Positions 1-12,732 are shown, numbered from the stretch's first letter. The stretch: DNA of 64,000 bases from Couchioplanes azureus (GCF_014648355.1 NZ_BMQY01000002.1:642389-706388); one strand, 5' to 3'. The notes: generated by a model from the sequence alone, not told the origin. A program made the numbers and translations.

Positions 1-785
1 GTCAGGTGGTTCGGCGCCTCGTCGGCGAGGATCTCCAGGGCGCGGGTCACCCGGGCCGCCGCCGCCACCGCCGCGCGGGCCGAGCGGCGCAGGTTGGCGT
101 CGTCGAAGTTGGCAAGGCGGTTCGCCGTCGCGCGCACCTCCCGGCGTACCCGGCGCTCCTCCCAGGCGAGCACGCTCGCGTGCGCGCCGATCCGGGTGAG
201 CAGCGCGGCGATCGCGTCCCCGTCCTTGATCACGACCCGGTCGACGCCGCGCACCTCGCGCTCCTTGGCGGTGATGCCGATCCGGCGGGCGGCGCCGCGC
301 AGCGCCAGGGCCGCCTCCGGGCCCGGGCAGGTGATCTCCAGCGCGCTGGAACGGCCGGGCTCGGTCAGCGAGCCGTGGGCCATGAAGGCTCCGCGCCAGG
401 CCGCGACGGCGCAGCAGACGTTGGCGGAGACGACGTGCGGGGGCAGGCCGCGCACCGGACGGCCCCGGACGTCGAGCAGGCCGGTCTGCCGCGCGAGCGC
501 CTCGCCGTCCTTGACGATCCGGACGATGTAGTGGCTGCCCTTGCGCAGGCCGCCCGAGGCGAGGACGTGCACTTCGCTCGGGTAGCCGTACACGTCGGCG
601 ATCTCGCGCCGCAGCCGCCGGGCGACGGCGCCGGTGTCCAGCTCGGCCTCGACGACCACCCGGCCGGAGACGATGTGCAGGCCGCCGGCGAAGCGCAGGA
701 GGGCGGCCATCTCCGCACGGCGGCAGCACGGCTTGGGTACGTCGACCCGGCTCAGCTCGTCCTTGACCGCTGCCGTCATCGCCAT
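1..785 (-). CDS. whiA: Sporulation/cell-division regulator WhiA, 3' end beyond window
   Basis: This is a DNA-binding protein with a LAGLIDADG-like N-terminal domain and a C-terminal helix-turn-helix. In actinomycetes it works with WhiB to activate division and sporulation genes. The translation begins [16 protein letters not shown] and carries [21 protein letters not shown], typical of the WhiA N-domain. About 261 residues are visible, and the roughly 65-residue C-terminus including the HTH lies outside the window. ATG at 785 is preferred over ATG at 779 because GAGGTGA lies about 7 bases upstream. It follows yvcK and rapZ in the same direction, the conserved actinobacterial order. The family is certain; the exact start is probable. 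Confidence 0.95.
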   Translation of the reverse strand, partial: MAMTAAVKDELSRVDVPKPCCRRAEMAALLRFAGGLHIVSGRVVVEAELDTGAVARRLRREIADVYGYPSEVHVLASGGLRKGSHYIVRIVKDGEALARQTGLLDVRGRPVRGLPPHVVSANVCCAVAAWRGAFMAHGSLTEPGRSSALEITCPGPEAALALRGAARRIGITAKEREVRGVDRVVIKDGDAIAALLTRIGAHASVLAWEERRVRREVRATANRLANFDDANLRRSARAAVAAAARVTRALEILADEAPNHL

Positions 786-901
786 CTCGAAGTCACCTCA
801 TGCTGTTCTTGCGGTCTTCTTACGCGGTCTGTGTGTCGTGCCGGCCCGTCGCCGACTGCTGGACCCCTCGCCCGGTGCTCGCCGATCCCATAGCCAGTTG
901 C

Positions 902-2383
902 TTAACGATCGGGGCCCAGGAGCGGCACCAACGCACTGCCCAACGACTCAGGATCATGCTTGGGACTGCCGTCCGCAACGGCGAGCGGCGCGAGTACCAG
1001 CCGCGCCCCGAGCGCCTCGGCGGCATGGTGCACCGGATCCGGCTCGCCGACCCACTTGGCGTCGGCGAGCACGACGTCGATCCGCAGCTCCGGCAGGTAC
1101 CAGTGGAGGGCGTCGAGATGCTCGGCCACGGAGAGCCCGAGCGTCTCGTTGTCGGCGGCGAGGTTCATCGTCACGAGCCGCCGTGCCGGACTGGCCACGA
1201 TCGCGGCGGCCAGCTCGGGCACCAGCAGGTGCGGAAGCACGCTGGTGTACCAGCTCCCCGGCCCGAAGATCAGCCAGTCGGCGTCCCGGATCGCGTCCAG
1301 CGCCGCCTGGCAGGCGGGCGGCGACGGGGGCACGATCCGCACCGCCTCGACATGCCCGGAAGCGATCGCGACGGCATGCTGCCCCCGCACGGTCACGACG
1401 TCCCCGGGCCGCGCCGGATCGGCGCCCCGCACATCGGCCTCGATCCCGACCGCGTGCGACGCCATGGGCAGCACCCGCCCCTGCGCGCCGACCATCTTCC
1501 CGGCATGCGCGAGCGCCTCGACGGGATCGTCCATGAGCTCAAGGAGCCCGAGCAGCAGCAGGTTGCCGACGGCATGCCCGGCAAGGGGGTCGTGCTTGCC
1601 CCCGAGCGAGGCGATCCGGCGATCGACGTTCCCCCAGCCGTCCTTCCCACCGACCTCGCCGGCGCTCGCTCCCCCGGCCGCTGCCGCCCCATCGCCCGCT
1701 TCGTCCCGCTGGCCCGGTTCGTCCCGCGCGCCAGCTTCGTCCTGCTGGCCCGGTTCGTCCTGCGCGCCCGCTTCGTCCTGCTGACCTGGTTGACCCCGCT
1801 GGCCCGGTTCGTCCTGCTGACCTGGTTCGCCGCGCTCGCCCGCTTCGTCACCGGCTGGCGTCGCCGCCGTCGCTCCTTGGCGGCGGTCCGGGTTGCCGAC
1901 CGGCGCGAACCGGTGCTGCATGAGCCGCACGGTCGTCTGGTGGGCGGGATCGTCATCGGCGAGGGCGGCCAGCGCCATCCGCAGGTCACCCGGAGGAAGC
2001 TGGGCATCCCGCTCGGCCCGCAGCCGTCCGCTCGACCCCCCGTTGTCGCCGACGGTGACGACCGCGGTGATGTCGACCTGCAGCCGCGGCGAACAGAGCC
2101 GCAGCGCCCGCAGCGAGGCGGCCAGCCCGTGCCCGCCGCCGAACGCCACCACCTTGACCGGCCGGCGCTCCTGACCCGACGGTCCCGCATCCCCCGCCGC
2201 GGTCGGCCGGCGCACCTCGCCCGGCGGCCCCGCGTGGCCCGCCTCGGTCGGCCGGCGCGCGTCGCCCGGCGGCCCCGCGTGGCCCGCCTCGGTCGGCCGG
2301 CGCGCGTCGCCCGGCGGCCCCGCGTGGCCCACCTCGGTCGGCCGGCGCGCGTCGTCGGACGGGCCGGCGTGCTGCGCCGTCAC
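902..2383 (-). CDS. yvcK: YvcK/CofD-like protein with two repeat expansions
   Basis: YvcK proteins bind UDP-sugars and affect central carbon use and cell-wall precursor supply. The conserved core starts near residue 76 with VKVVAFGGGHGLAASL and continues with TVGDNGGSSGRLR, LAGHAVGNLLL and the C-terminal LVPELAAAI region. GTG at 2383 is chosen because it overlaps the rapZ stop (GTGA), giving about 493 residues against roughly 320-340 for the family. The excess is repetitive. Residues 1-75 are five copies of a 15-residue unit (AGHAGPPGDARRPTE). About residues 176-230 are hexapeptides of the EPGQQD type, placed between LMQHRFAPVGNPD and the LAGHAVGNL motif. Translation might instead begin nearer the core, but the codon at its first Val is GTC, so no start codon is obvious there. 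Function by homology is secure; the effect of the insertions is unknown. Confidence 0.9.
   Translation of the reverse strand: MTAQHAGPSDDARRPTEVGHAGPPGDARRPTEAGHAGPPGDARRPTEAGHAGPPGEVRRPTAAGDAGPSGQERRPVKVVAFGGGHGLAASLRALRLCSPRLQVDITAVVTVGDNGGSSGRLRAERDAQLPPGDLRMALAALADDDPAHQTTVRLMQHRFAPVGNPDRRQGATAATPAGDEAGERGEPGQQDEPGQRGQPGQQDEAGAQDEPGQQDEAGARDEPGQRDEAGDGAAAAGGASAGEVGGKDGWGNVDRRIASLGGKHDPLAGHAVGNLLLLGLLELMDDPVEALAHAGKMVGAQGRVLPMASHAVGIEADVRGADPARPGDVVTVRGQHAVAIASGHVEAVRIVPPSPPACQAALDAIRDADWLIFGPGSWYTSVLPHLLVPELAAAIVASPARRLVTMNLAADNETLGLSVAEHLDALHWYLPELRIDVVLADAKWVGEPDPVHHAAEALGARLVLAPLAVADGSPKHDPESLGSALVPLLGPDR
1695..1856. repeat. 18-bp tandem repeat inside yvcK (9 units)
   Basis: Nine consecutive 18-base units keep the yvcK frame and encode hexapeptides alternating EPGQQD, EAGAQD and similar. 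The units differ by single bases, so the array has aged by point mutation while staying a multiple of three. Confidence 0.9.
2159..2377. repeat. 45-bp tandem repeat at the 5' end of yvcK (about 5 units)
   Basis: About five units of 45 bases encode the 15-residue repeat GHAGPPGDARRPTEA. The middle three are almost identical and the outer ones more diverged. The array fills all coding sequence between the GTG start and the conserved YvcK core. Confidence 0.9.
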
Positions 2384-3288
2384 TCCCGGCCCAGGTCGCG
2401 GTGCGACGAGTGGGCGGACAGGCGGATGTCGCACAGACGGGTGGTCAGCTCCTCCGCGATGGCCACGCTGCGGTGCTTGCCGCCGGTGCAGCCGACCGCC
2501 ACCGTGAGGTAGCGCTTGCCCTCCCGCTCGAAGCCGGGCGCGGTCGACGCGATCAGGTCGGCGTAGGTGGCGACGAAGTCGCTCGCGCCCTCCTGGCCCA
2601 GCACGTAGCTGCTGACGCCCTGTTCCATGCCGGTGTGGTCGCGCAGCTCGGGCACCCAGAACGGATTAGGGAGGAACCGGGCATCCATCACATAGTCGGC
2701 ATCGGGCGGCAGGCCGTACTTGAAGCCGAAGGACAGCACGGTGATCCGCAGCTTGCGCGCGTCCTCCCCGCCGAACAGCTCCTCGACGCGGCGGCGCAGC
2801 TGGTTGACGTTGAGGTGGCTGGTGTCGATGATCACGTCGGCCTGCTCGCGGGCCTCCTCGAGCAGCTTGCGCTCGGCGGCGATCCCGTCGGCGAGGCGGC
2901 CGTCGCCCTGCAGCGGGTGCGAGCGGCGCACCGACTCGAAGCGCCGGATCAGCACCTCGTCGTCGGCGTCGACGAAGACCACCCGCGGCGAGAAGCCGCG
3001 CTCCTTGAGCGCCCGGACGGCGCCGGCCAGGTCCGTGGAGAAGGCCCGGCTGCGCACGTCCAGCACCATCGCCGTACGCCGCGCGGCGCCACCGGCCTCG
3101 AAGGCGAGCTGGGCCATGTCCAGCATCAACGCCTGAGGAAGGTTGTCGACGACATAGAAGCCGACGTTCTCCAGGGCGCGGGCGACCGTGCTGCGACCGC
3201 CACCGGACACCCCGGTCACCACCACGAGATCGGTGGCGGCCTCGTCGGGAGACGGCTCCGGAGCGAACTCCGGCATCGACTCGGTCAC
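2380..3288 (-). CDS. rapZ: RNase adapter / nucleotide-binding protein RapZ
   Basis: RapZ is a P-loop protein. In enterobacteria it controls glucosamine-6-phosphate synthase through small RNAs; in actinobacteria it is usually annotated as a UPF0042 nucleotide-binding protein. The Walker A is GVSGGGRST (residues 26-34), with Arg in the usual Lys place, as is common in this family. The C-terminal domain has SFGFKYGLP, DARFLPNPFWVPELR and GCTGGKHRSVAIAEEL. GTG at 3288 is chosen because AGGAGGA lies about 5 bases upstream, giving 302 residues; a longer ATG start 16 codons upstream lacks a ribosome site. The stop overlaps the yvcK GTG, so the pair is translationally coupled. Confidence 0.95.
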   Translation of the reverse strand: MTESMPEFAPEPSPDEAATDLVVVTGVSGGGRSTVARALENVGFYVVDNLPQALMLDMAQLAFEAGGAARRTAMVLDVRSRAFSTDLAGAVRALKERGFSPRVVFVDADDEVLIRRFESVRRSHPLQGDGRLADGIAAERKLLEEAREQADVIIDTSHLNVNQLRRRVEELFGGEDARKLRITVLSFGFKYGLPPDADYVMDARFLPNPFWVPELRDHTGMEQGVSSYVLGQEGASDFVATYADLIASTAPGFEREGKRYLTVAVGCTGGKHRSVAIAEELTTRLCDIRLSAHSSHRDLGRE

Positions 3289-3567
3289 GCACTCCTCCTG
3301 CACCGCACCGTTTGCCCCACCCGGCCGGGTGGACACTGCATCCTAGGCCGACGGACCCGCGGGAGCCCGCCGGACATCATGTCCGGTACCCGATCCAGGT
3401 GCCCCGGGGGACCCCCGACCGCCGCGACTCACCGTCTGACCCAACGCGGCACCCGCCTGTCGCTATTCCACCTTTTCCCAGCTCACGAGCCACTCCAGCG
3501 GAAGCCGGCCGATGTCCTCGCGCACGCCGGAGATGAGCAGCCGACCGCCGGAGGGTTCAGCCGTTCC

Positions 3568-6015
3568 CTAGCCTTCGCCGTCGGCCGCGGGCCGGGGCAA
3601 CGGGCGCGCCACCCGGGACCGGTTCGCCCCCGCCCTGGTCCGCCCCGCACCGCCCGCCGGCATCGCCGCCGGCCCGCCGCCCGTCACCCCGTCGCCGTCC
3701 TCGCCATCCCCCTGGCCGGCGACACCATCCCCCTGGCCGGCGACACCATCCCCCTGGCCGGGGACACCCGTGCCCCCGGCACCGGAGCCTGCGGTGGTCG
3801 CGGCCGAGCTGTCCTTCGGTGAGGCGAGCGCCGCCAGGACCGCCTCGGCCGTGCGGCGGCCGATGCCCGGAACCTCGGTGATCTCCTCCGGGCTCGCCTG
3901 CGCCAGCCGCTTCAGCGAGCCGAAGTGCCGCAGCAGCGCCTTGCGGCGGGTCTCCCCCAGGCCGGGGATGTTGTCCAGCGCGGACGCCGTCATCCGCTTC
4001 GAGCGCCGCTGCCGGTGGAAGGTGATGGCGAAGCGGTGCGCCTCGTCGCGGACGCGCTGCAGGAGGTAGAGGGCCTCGGACGTGCGCGGCAGGATGACCG
4101 GGAAGTCCTCGCCCGGCAGCCACACCTCCTCGAGCCGCTTGGCCAGGCCGCAGAGCGCCACGTCGGTGATCCCGAGGTCGGAGAGCACCGCCGCGACGGC
4201 GTTGACCTGGGGCTGGCCGCCGTCGACGACGACGAGCTGGGGCGGATAGGCGAACCGGCGTGGCCGCCCGGTGAGCGGGTCGATGCCCGGCAGGTCGTGG
4301 GTGGCCGGCTCACCGACCCCGGCCGGAGACCCGGAACCGGACGCGAAGGCCCCGGCCACAGTGGAGCCGACCGGGGAAGAAGCCGGGGAGGAACCCTCCG
4401 AAAGCCGGGCCAGGGAAGAACCGGCCGCGGAGGAACCCCCGGCCGAAGAACCGTCCGCGGAAGCAACGACCTCGGGAAGGTCGGCCAAGGAACCCTCGGA
4501 GACCTCGCCCAGGGAAGCCTCGGAGACCTCGCCCAGGGAGGCCAGGGAAGCCCCGGAGGGCTCGGCCGGGGAAGCGTCGGTGGCCGGCACGGCCGGGTCG
4601 TCCGTGGACCGGGCGCGGTAGCGGGCGAACCGGCGCCGCATCACCTCGCTCATGGCCGCCAGGTCGTCGGTGCCGCTGCCGTCCGGGTTGCCCCGGACCG
4701 CGAAGCGGCGATACTCGCTCTTCCTCGGCAGGCCGTCCTCGAAGACGACCATGCTGGCCACCACGTCCGTGCCCTGGATCTGGGAGACGTCGAAGCATTC
4801 GATGCGCAGCGGCGCCGTGTCCATCCCGAGCGCCTCGGCGATCTCGTCGAGTGCCTTGCTGCGGGTGGTCAGGTCTCCGGCGCGGCGCAGCTTGTGGCGG
4901 GCGAGGGACTCGCCGGCGTTGCGGGCCACGGTCTCCAGCAGGGTGCGCTTGTCGCCTCGCTGTGGCACCCGCAGGGTCACACGGCTGCCGCGGTGCTCGG
5001 TGAGCCAGTGTTCGAGCGCGGCGGCGTCCGGCGGGAGCTCCGGCACGAGCAGCTCCCGGGGGACGTCGTTCTCGCCGTGCTCGTCGCCGTACACCTGGCT
5101 GCAGAAGTGGTGCACGAGGTCTCCGGTCGTCAGGTCCTCGACCTTCTCCACCACCCAGCCACGCTGGCCGCGCACGCGGCCGTCGCGGACGTGGAAGACC
5201 TGGACCGCGGCCTCGAGCGGGTCCTCGGCGAACGCGACGACGTCGGCGTCGGTGCCGTCGCCGAGCACGACGGTCTGCTTCTCCATCGCCTTGCGCAGCG
5301 CGGCGATGTCGTCGCGCAGGCGGGCGGCCTTCTCGAACTCGAGCTGCTCGGAGGCGTCGAGCATGTCGCGCTCGAGGCGCTTGACGAAGGTGTCGGTGCG
5401 CCCGGCCATGAAGTCGCAGAAGTCGTCGACGATCGCGCGGTGCTCCTCGGCCGTGACCGAGCCGACGCAGGGTGCGGAGCACTTGCCGATGTAGCCGAGC
5501 AGGCACGGGCGGCCGATCTGACCGGCCCGCTTGAAGACCCCGGCGGAGCAGGTGCGGGCCGGGAAGACCCGCAGCAGCAGATCGAGGGTCTCCCGGATCG
5601 CCCAGGCGTGGCTGTACGGCCCGAAATACCGCACGCCCTTGCGCTTGGCCCCGCGCATGACCTGCAGCCGCGGGAACTCCTCGTTGAGGGTGACGGCGAG
5701 GAAGGGATACGACTTGTCGTCGCGGTACTTGACGTTGAAGCGCGGGTCGAACTCCTTGATCCAGGAGAATTCGAGCTGCAGCGCCTCGACCTCGCTGCCG
5801 ACGGTGACCCAGTCCACGGAGGCCGCCGTGGTGACCATCTGCTGGGTGCGCGCGTGCAGGCTCCACGTGTCGGCGAAGTAGGAGTTCAGCCGGTTGCGCA
5901 GGCTCTTGGCCTTGCCGACGTAGATGACGCGGCCGGTGGGGTCGCGGAAGCGGTAGACGCCGGGAGCGTCCGGAATGGTCCCGGGCGCCGGCCGGTAGCT
6001 GGACGGGTCAGGCAC
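3568..6015 (-). CDS. uvrC: UvrABC excinuclease subunit C with a large inserted linker
   Basis: UvrC makes both incisions around lesions delivered by UvrA/UvrB. Visible parts are the GIY-YIG nuclease ([23 protein letters not shown], residues about 18-40), the cysteine cluster [16 protein letters not shown], a UVR motif ([13 protein letters not shown]), the RNase H-like C-terminal nuclease ([14 protein letters not shown], then [13 protein letters not shown]) and tandem HhH motifs ([25 protein letters not shown]). Length is 815 residues against about 600-670 for relatives. The excess is a Ser/Ala/Gly/Glu-rich insertion at about residues 466-572, inside the RNase H-like domain between RRRFARY and DLPGIDPL, plus a 75-residue Gly/Asp-rich tail. 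The start is GTG. Because the insertion falls in a surface loop that varies between species, activity is probably kept, but this is inference. Confidence 0.95.
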   Translation of the reverse strand: MPDPSSYRPAPGTIPDAPGVYRFRDPTGRVIYVGKAKSLRNRLNSYFADTWSLHARTQQMVTTAASVDWVTVGSEVEALQLEFSWIKEFDPRFNVKYRDDKSYPFLAVTLNEEFPRLQVMRGAKRKGVRYFGPYSHAWAIRETLDLLLRVFPARTCSAGVFKRAGQIGRPCLLGYIGKCSAPCVGSVTAEEHRAIVDDFCDFMAGRTDTFVKRLERDMLDASEQLEFEKAARLRDDIAALRKAMEKQTVVLGDGTDADVVAFAEDPLEAAVQVFHVRDGRVRGQRGWVVEKVEDLTTGDLVHHFCSQVYGDEHGENDVPRELLVPELPPDAAALEHWLTEHRGSRVTLRVPQRGDKRTLLETVARNAGESLARHKLRRAGDLTTRSKALDEIAEALGMDTAPLRIECFDVSQIQGTDVVASMVVFEDGLPRKSEYRRFAVRGNPDGSGTDDLAAMSEVMRRRFARYRARSTDDPAVPATDASPAEPSGASLASLGEVSEASLGEVSEGSLADLPEVVASADGSSAGGSSAAGSSLARLSEGSSPASSPVGSTVAGAFASGSGSPAGVGEPATHDLPGIDPLTGRPRRFAYPPQLVVVDGGQPQVNAVAAVLSDLGITDVALCGLAKRLEEVWLPGEDFPVILPRTSEALYLLQRVRDEAHRFAITFHRQRRSKRMTASALDNIPGLGETRRKALLRHFGSLKRLAQASPEEITEVPGIGRRTAEAVLAALASPKDSSAATTAGSGAGGTGVPGQGDGVAGQGDGVAGQGDGEDGDGVTGGGPAAMPAGGAGRTRAGANRSRVARPLPRPAADGEG
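3711..3773. repeat. 21-bp tandem repeat in the uvrC 3' end (3 units)
   Basis: Three nearly perfect 21-base units encode a GVAGQGD heptapeptide in the UvrC tail. They are in frame and come about 140 bases before the stop codon. Confidence 0.85.
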
Positions 6016-6198
6016 GTCTCCACACTAGTGCGGACCCCTGACATGATTACCCGACCGGAGGCCCGCTGCCGCCGCCACGGCGTCGGGCCTCCGGCCGTAC
6101 GGTGGCGGGCAGGGCGAGATGGGGGCCGGCCGTGCCGGCAGGGCGTGTCCGCCGCGTCCCGTGGCCGCGGCGGCCATCACTGGCCGGCCCCCACGTCC

Positions 6199-6744
6199 TC
6201 ACGCGGCGACGATGTTGTCGCCGTCCTTCTTGACCTTCGTCTCCGGCAGGGGCTTGCGGGCCGGTCCGCCCGTGGGCGAACCGTCGGAGATCGAGAAGCT
6301 GCTGTTGTGGCAGGGGCAGGTGATCTGACCGCCGTCCACCTTGGTCACCGGGCAGCCCTGGTGCGTGCAGATCTTGCTGAACGCCTTGTAGGTGCCCTTC
6401 TCCGGCTGGGTGATGACGTAGTCGCCCTTGATGATGCCGCCGCCCTCGGGCACGTCGACCGCCGCCACGAGGGTCTTGCCACCGGACGAGCCGCCGCCGT
6501 CGGAGCCGTCGTCGGAGCCTCCGCCGTTGGCGTCCGGGCCTGCGCTGCCCGCGGGGAGGGGATCGTTGCTGAAGTCGCCGCCGTCGGCGCCGACGCCGTT
6601 CTTGGTGTCCGTGCCGCAGGCGGCGAGCAGGCACCCGGCACCGAGCGCGCCGGCGCCCGAGAGTACGACGCGACGCGAGGCCACCATGCCGGCGGTCTCG
6701 CGGGTGCCCGTGATCTCCGTGTCGGGCCGCTGCACGTCAGTCAT
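6199..6744 (-). CDS. Exported Rieske [2Fe-2S] protein, lipoprotein-like
   Basis: This 181-residue protein has an N-terminal export signal (SRRVVLSGAGALGAGCLLAACG). It combines a twin-arginine-like SRR with a lipobox LLAAC, so it is probably a Tat-exported lipoprotein. A Gly/Ser/Asp-rich linker follows (about residues 50-90), then a Rieske domain with both cluster-binding boxes, CTHQGC and CPCHNSSF. Its redox partner is not encoded nearby. It sits alone between uvrC and uvrA with gaps of about 180 and 240 bases, so it is likely transcribed on its own. Function is known only at the level of an electron-transfer iron-sulphur domain on the outer face of the membrane. Confidence 0.9.
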   Translation of the reverse strand: MTDVQRPDTEITGTRETAGMVASRRVVLSGAGALGAGCLLAACGTDTKNGVGADGGDFSNDPLPAGSAGPDANGGGSDDGSDGGGSSGGKTLVAAVDVPEGGGIIKGDYVITQPEKGTYKAFSKICTHQGCPVTKVDGGQITCPCHNSSFSISDGSPTGGPARKPLPETKVKKDGDNIVAA

Positions 6745-6913
6745 CTTTCGCCAAACCCTTCCCAGAACCCCTGGACCGCGCGCTTACGTCACGCGGCGTT
6801 GCCTGTATGTACGCGCGCCCGGCCGATGTAGTTCATGGGCACCCGAGAAATTATCCGCGCGGAAGCCCTGTTTTCCGGGGCCTTCCGCCAAGGACAGCAC
6901 GGCGCCCGCCCCT

Positions 6914-6939
6914 TTCCCGCCGCTCGGCAGCGGCGGGAA
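6914..6939 (-). terminator. Hairpin downstream of uvrA
   Basis: A perfect 11-base-pair stem with a 4-base loop lies about 45 bases after the uvrA stop. No uridine run follows, as is common for actinobacterial terminators. Confidence 0.6.
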
Positions 6940-6984
6940 CAGGAACGGGCGTCGTAGCTGTGAGTTACCTGTGTCCTTCAACCA

Positions 6985-9966
<2,982 letters not shown>

Positions 9967-10123
9967 AGCCAGCCACTCCGTTTACGTCAGTTCGATAGGC
10001 GCCGCCACCCTAACCGCGGGGTACGACATTTTGCGGACCGCCGAGGTACAGCACTCCGCCGGGACCTCGAATTCCCGTCACCCCGGCGGGTGAACCTCCC
10101 TCGAACATCCCCCGCGCTCCCGG

Positions 10124-11164
10124 TCAGCGTCGCGGTCGGCGCCGACCCGGGCCGGCCGTCCCGGCGAGCCGCTCGGCCCGGCGCCCGCTCTCCACGGCGA
10201 CCTCACGGTGCAGTTTGCGCCAGCTTTCCAGCCGCCGCGGCACCAGGGTCCCGTCGGCCAGCGCGGCCTGCACCGCGCAGCCGGGCTCGCCGTCGTGACG
10301 ACAATCACCGAAGCGACAGCGCCCGGCCACCGCGGCGACGTCCGCGAACGCCCGGTCCAGCCCCGCGGCCGTCTCCAGCAGGCCCACCCCGCGGATGCCG
10401 GGCGTGTCGATCACGGCGCCGCCGCCGGGGACCGGCACCAGATTCCGGTACGCGGTCGTGTGCCGCCCCTTGCCGTCCGCCCGCCGGATCTCCTGTACGC
10501 CCATCACCTCGGCGCCCGCAAGCGCGTTGACGAGCGTCGACTTGCCCGCTCCGGAACGGCCGAGCAGCGCCAGGGTGCGCCCGGGCGCCACGAGGTCACG
10601 CAGCTCGGACAGGCCCGCACCGGTGCGGACGCTGACCGGCAGCACCCGTACCCCCGGAGCCAGCTCGCCGAGCTGGCGCGCGATCGCCTCCGGATGGCGC
10701 GCGGTGTCGCTCTTGGAGAGCACGATCAGCGGCTGCGCGCCGGACTCCCAGGCCAGGGCCAGCAGCCGCTCCACGCGGGCGTCGTCGGGCGCCGGATGCA
10801 TCGGCTCGACCACCGCGACGGTGTCCATGTTGGCGGCCAGGACCTGGCCGGTGGAGTCCTTGTCCGCGGTACGCCGGATCAGCGCACTGCGCCGCGGCAG
10901 CACGATCTCGAGCGTGAGCCGGCGGTCCGGCCAGCGCCGCAGCACCGCCCAGTCACCGGCACAGGGCAGGTCGGCGGGGTCGGCCGCGGCACCGATCAGC
11001 AGGCTGCCGGCGAGGCTCGCGCGGTGCACGCCGTCGGCGGCGAGCACGGTGCAGACGCCGCGATCGGCGCGCAGCACCCGCGCCGGGACGGTGTCGGCGC
11101 GGTCGAAGGGACGGTAGGCGGACGCGAGCGTCGCGTCCCAGCCCAGAGCGGGCAGGTCAGACAT
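10124..11164 (-). CDS. rsgA: Small-ribosomal-subunit biogenesis GTPase RsgA
   Basis: RsgA is a circularly permuted GTPase that checks late 30S maturation. In order there is an OB-like N-domain, LSKSD (G4), GRSGAGKSTLVNAL (G1), the GKGRHTT switch, DTPGIRG (G3), and a zinc site made by CRFGDCRHDGEPGC. ATG at 11164 gives 346 residues. The longer open frame upstream is antisense to the next gene and is ignored. The C-terminus is strongly basic. It is divergent from the isomerase gene at 11372. Confidence 0.93.
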   Translation of the reverse strand: MSDLPALGWDATLASAYRPFDRADTVPARVLRADRGVCTVLAADGVHRASLAGSLLIGAAADPADLPCAGDWAVLRRWPDRRLTLEIVLPRRSALIRRTADKDSTGQVLAANMDTVAVVEPMHPAPDDARVERLLALAWESGAQPLIVLSKSDTARHPEAIARQLGELAPGVRVLPVSVRTGAGLSELRDLVAPGRTLALLGRSGAGKSTLVNALAGAEVMGVQEIRRADGKGRHTTAYRNLVPVPGGGAVIDTPGIRGVGLLETAAGLDRAFADVAAVAGRCRFGDCRHDGEPGCAVQAALADGTLVPRRLESWRKLHREVAVESGRRAERLAGTAGPGRRRPRR

Positions 11165-11371
11165 GGGAAACCCTCTGTGGTGTGGGGAGCGGCGCCGACG
11201 GGTGTCAGGCGCGGGCTCCCGGGCGAAGTCGGGACGCACGAACGGAAGGCACGGTTCCCACCTCCTCCGGGGGTCTGCGACGCGTCTGAGCGAACGGTAC
11301 GGTCGCCGTGACCGCGCCGAAAGCGAGTTTCTTCGTCGCTGCCCGCGCGGGCCACCCACTAGGTTGAGGGG

Positions 11372-12079
11372 GTGACCATCGATCCACTTGTGCTGATGAC
11401 CGATGTCGATCAGGCGACCGCCCGCCTCGTCCGGACGGCCGAGGAGCTGGAGCCCGGCGCCGAGGCCGCCCCGTCGCCGCTGCCCGGCTGGACCATCGGG
11501 CACGTGCTGACCCACGTGGCCCGCAACGCCGACTCCCTCACCAACCTGCTCACCTGGGCCCGCACCGGCGTGGAGACGCCGCAGTATCCGACGCCGACGG
11601 CCCGGGCGGAGGGCATCGAGGCCGGCCGGGGCCGCCCGCTCGCCGAGCAGATCGCCGACCTGCGCGAGTCCCACGAGCGGTTCGCGGACGCCGCGGCGGC
11701 CATGCCGGCCGAGGCCTGGACGTTCCACCTGCCGTCCTGGGACCGCTCCGCCGCGTACGTGCCGTGGGCCCGGCTGCGCGAGGTCGAGGTGCACCACGTC
11801 GACCTGGGCCGCGGATACACCCCGGAGGACTGGTCGGACGCGTTCGCCCTGCGGCTGCTGCGCGAGATCGTCGGCGGCGTGACCGACGGCTCGCCGGCGC
11901 TGGTGCTGCGCCCGCACGGCCTGGAGCACCCGCTGACCATCGGCGATGTGCAGGAGACCACCCCGGTGGTCGCCGGTCCCACCCGCTCCCTCGCCGCCTG
12001 GCTCGCCGGCCGCGCCGACGGTGCCGACCTGACCGTGTCCCCGGACGGCGAGCTGCCGGCCGTACCGAAATGGAAGTGA
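11372..12079 (+). CDS. Mycothiol-dependent maleylpyruvate-isomerase-like (DinB-fold) protein
   Basis: This 235-residue protein has the MDMPI N-terminal metal-binding helix bundle (WTIGHVLTHVARNADSL and LREVEVHHVDL, supplying the usual His and Glu ligands) and an MDMPI C-terminal domain ending TRSLAAWLAGRAD. Relatives use mycothiol as cofactor, and the actual substrate is unknown for most members. GTG at 11372 follows TTGAGGGG. Its stop lies 3 bases before the metallo-hydrolase start, so the two form a pair. The pairing suggests mycothiol-linked isomerisation or detoxification followed by hydrolysis; that link is inference. Confidence 0.85.
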   Translation: MTIDPLVLMTDVDQATARLVRTAEELEPGAEAAPSPLPGWTIGHVLTHVARNADSLTNLLTWARTGVETPQYPTPTARAEGIEAGRGRPLAEQIADLRESHERFADAAAAMPAEAWTFHLPSWDRSAAYVPWARLREVEVHHVDLGRGYTPEDWSDAFALRLLREIVGGVTDGSPALVLRPHGLEHPLTIGDVQETTPVVAGPTRSLAAWLAGRADGADLTVSPDGELPAVPKWK

Positions 12080-12081
12080 CC

Positions 12082-12732
12082 ATGGGATACACCGGAGACG
12101 TCAGCCGCGGCTCGGCCCCGGCGGTCCGCGAGCTCCACGGCCTGACCGTCACCAAGGTGTCCGTCGGTCCGATGGACAACAACGCCTACCTGCTGCGCTG
12201 TGCCTCCGACGGCACGCAGGTGCTCGTCGACGCCGCGAACGACGCGCCGACCCTGCTGGAGCTGATCGGCGACGGCGGCCTGGCGGCGGTGGTGACGACC
12301 CACCGGCACCACGACCATCACGGCGCGCTCGCCGAGGTCGTCCAGGCGACCGGCGCACGCTCGATCGCCGGCGCGGACGACGCCGAGGCGATCCCGGTGG
12401 TGACGGACACGGTGCGCGACGGCGACACCATCGCGGTCGGCGACTGCACGCTCGAGGTCATCCACGTGGTCGGTCACACCCCGGGCTCCATCGTGCTGCT
12501 CTACCGGGAGCCGGACGGCATCGCCCACCTCTTCACGGGCGACAGCTTGTTCCCGGGCGGCGTCGGCGCCACCAACGGTGACGAGAACTTCAGGTCGCTC
12601 ATCGGCGACGTGCAGGCCAAGCTGTTCGACCGGCTTCCCGACGACACCTGGTTCTACCCCGGCCACGGCAAGGACTCGACGCTCGGCGCGGAGCGTCCCC
12701 ACCTGCCCGAATGGCACGCCCGCGGCTGGTGA
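12082..12732 (+). CDS. MBL-fold metallo-hydrolase, glyoxalase II-like
   Basis: This 216-residue metallo-beta-lactamase-fold protein has the zinc motif THRHHDHHGAL, VVGHTPGSIV, FTGDSLFPGGVGA and a final FYPGHGKDST, as in glyoxalase II-type hydrolases. ATG at 12082 is preferred over the in-frame ATG at 12070, which lies within the end of the previous gene; GGAAG precedes 12082. Co-transcription with the mycothiol-type isomerase suggests an S-acyl-mycothiol or similar thioester substrate, but the sequence does not fix the substrate. Confidence 0.88.
   Translation: MGYTGDVSRGSAPAVRELHGLTVTKVSVGPMDNNAYLLRCASDGTQVLVDAANDAPTLLELIGDGGLAAVVTTHRHHDHHGALAEVVQATGARSIAGADDAEAIPVVTDTVRDGDTIAVGDCTLEVIHVVGHTPGSIVLLYREPDGIAHLFTGDSLFPGGVGATNGDENFRSLIGDVQAKLFDRLPDDTWFYPGHGKDSTLGAERPHLPEWHARGW

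Noticed and set aside
3925..6831. Forward open frame of 968 codons over uvrC
   Set aside because: It is the antisense shadow of uvrC and the Rieske gene. GC-rich DNA rarely has stops; no conserved domain, and the reverse frame has all UvrC motifs.
9967..10123. LexA box before uvrA
   Set aside because: TCGAAC occurs once at 10102 (TCGAACATCC) but the second half-site GTTCGA is missing.
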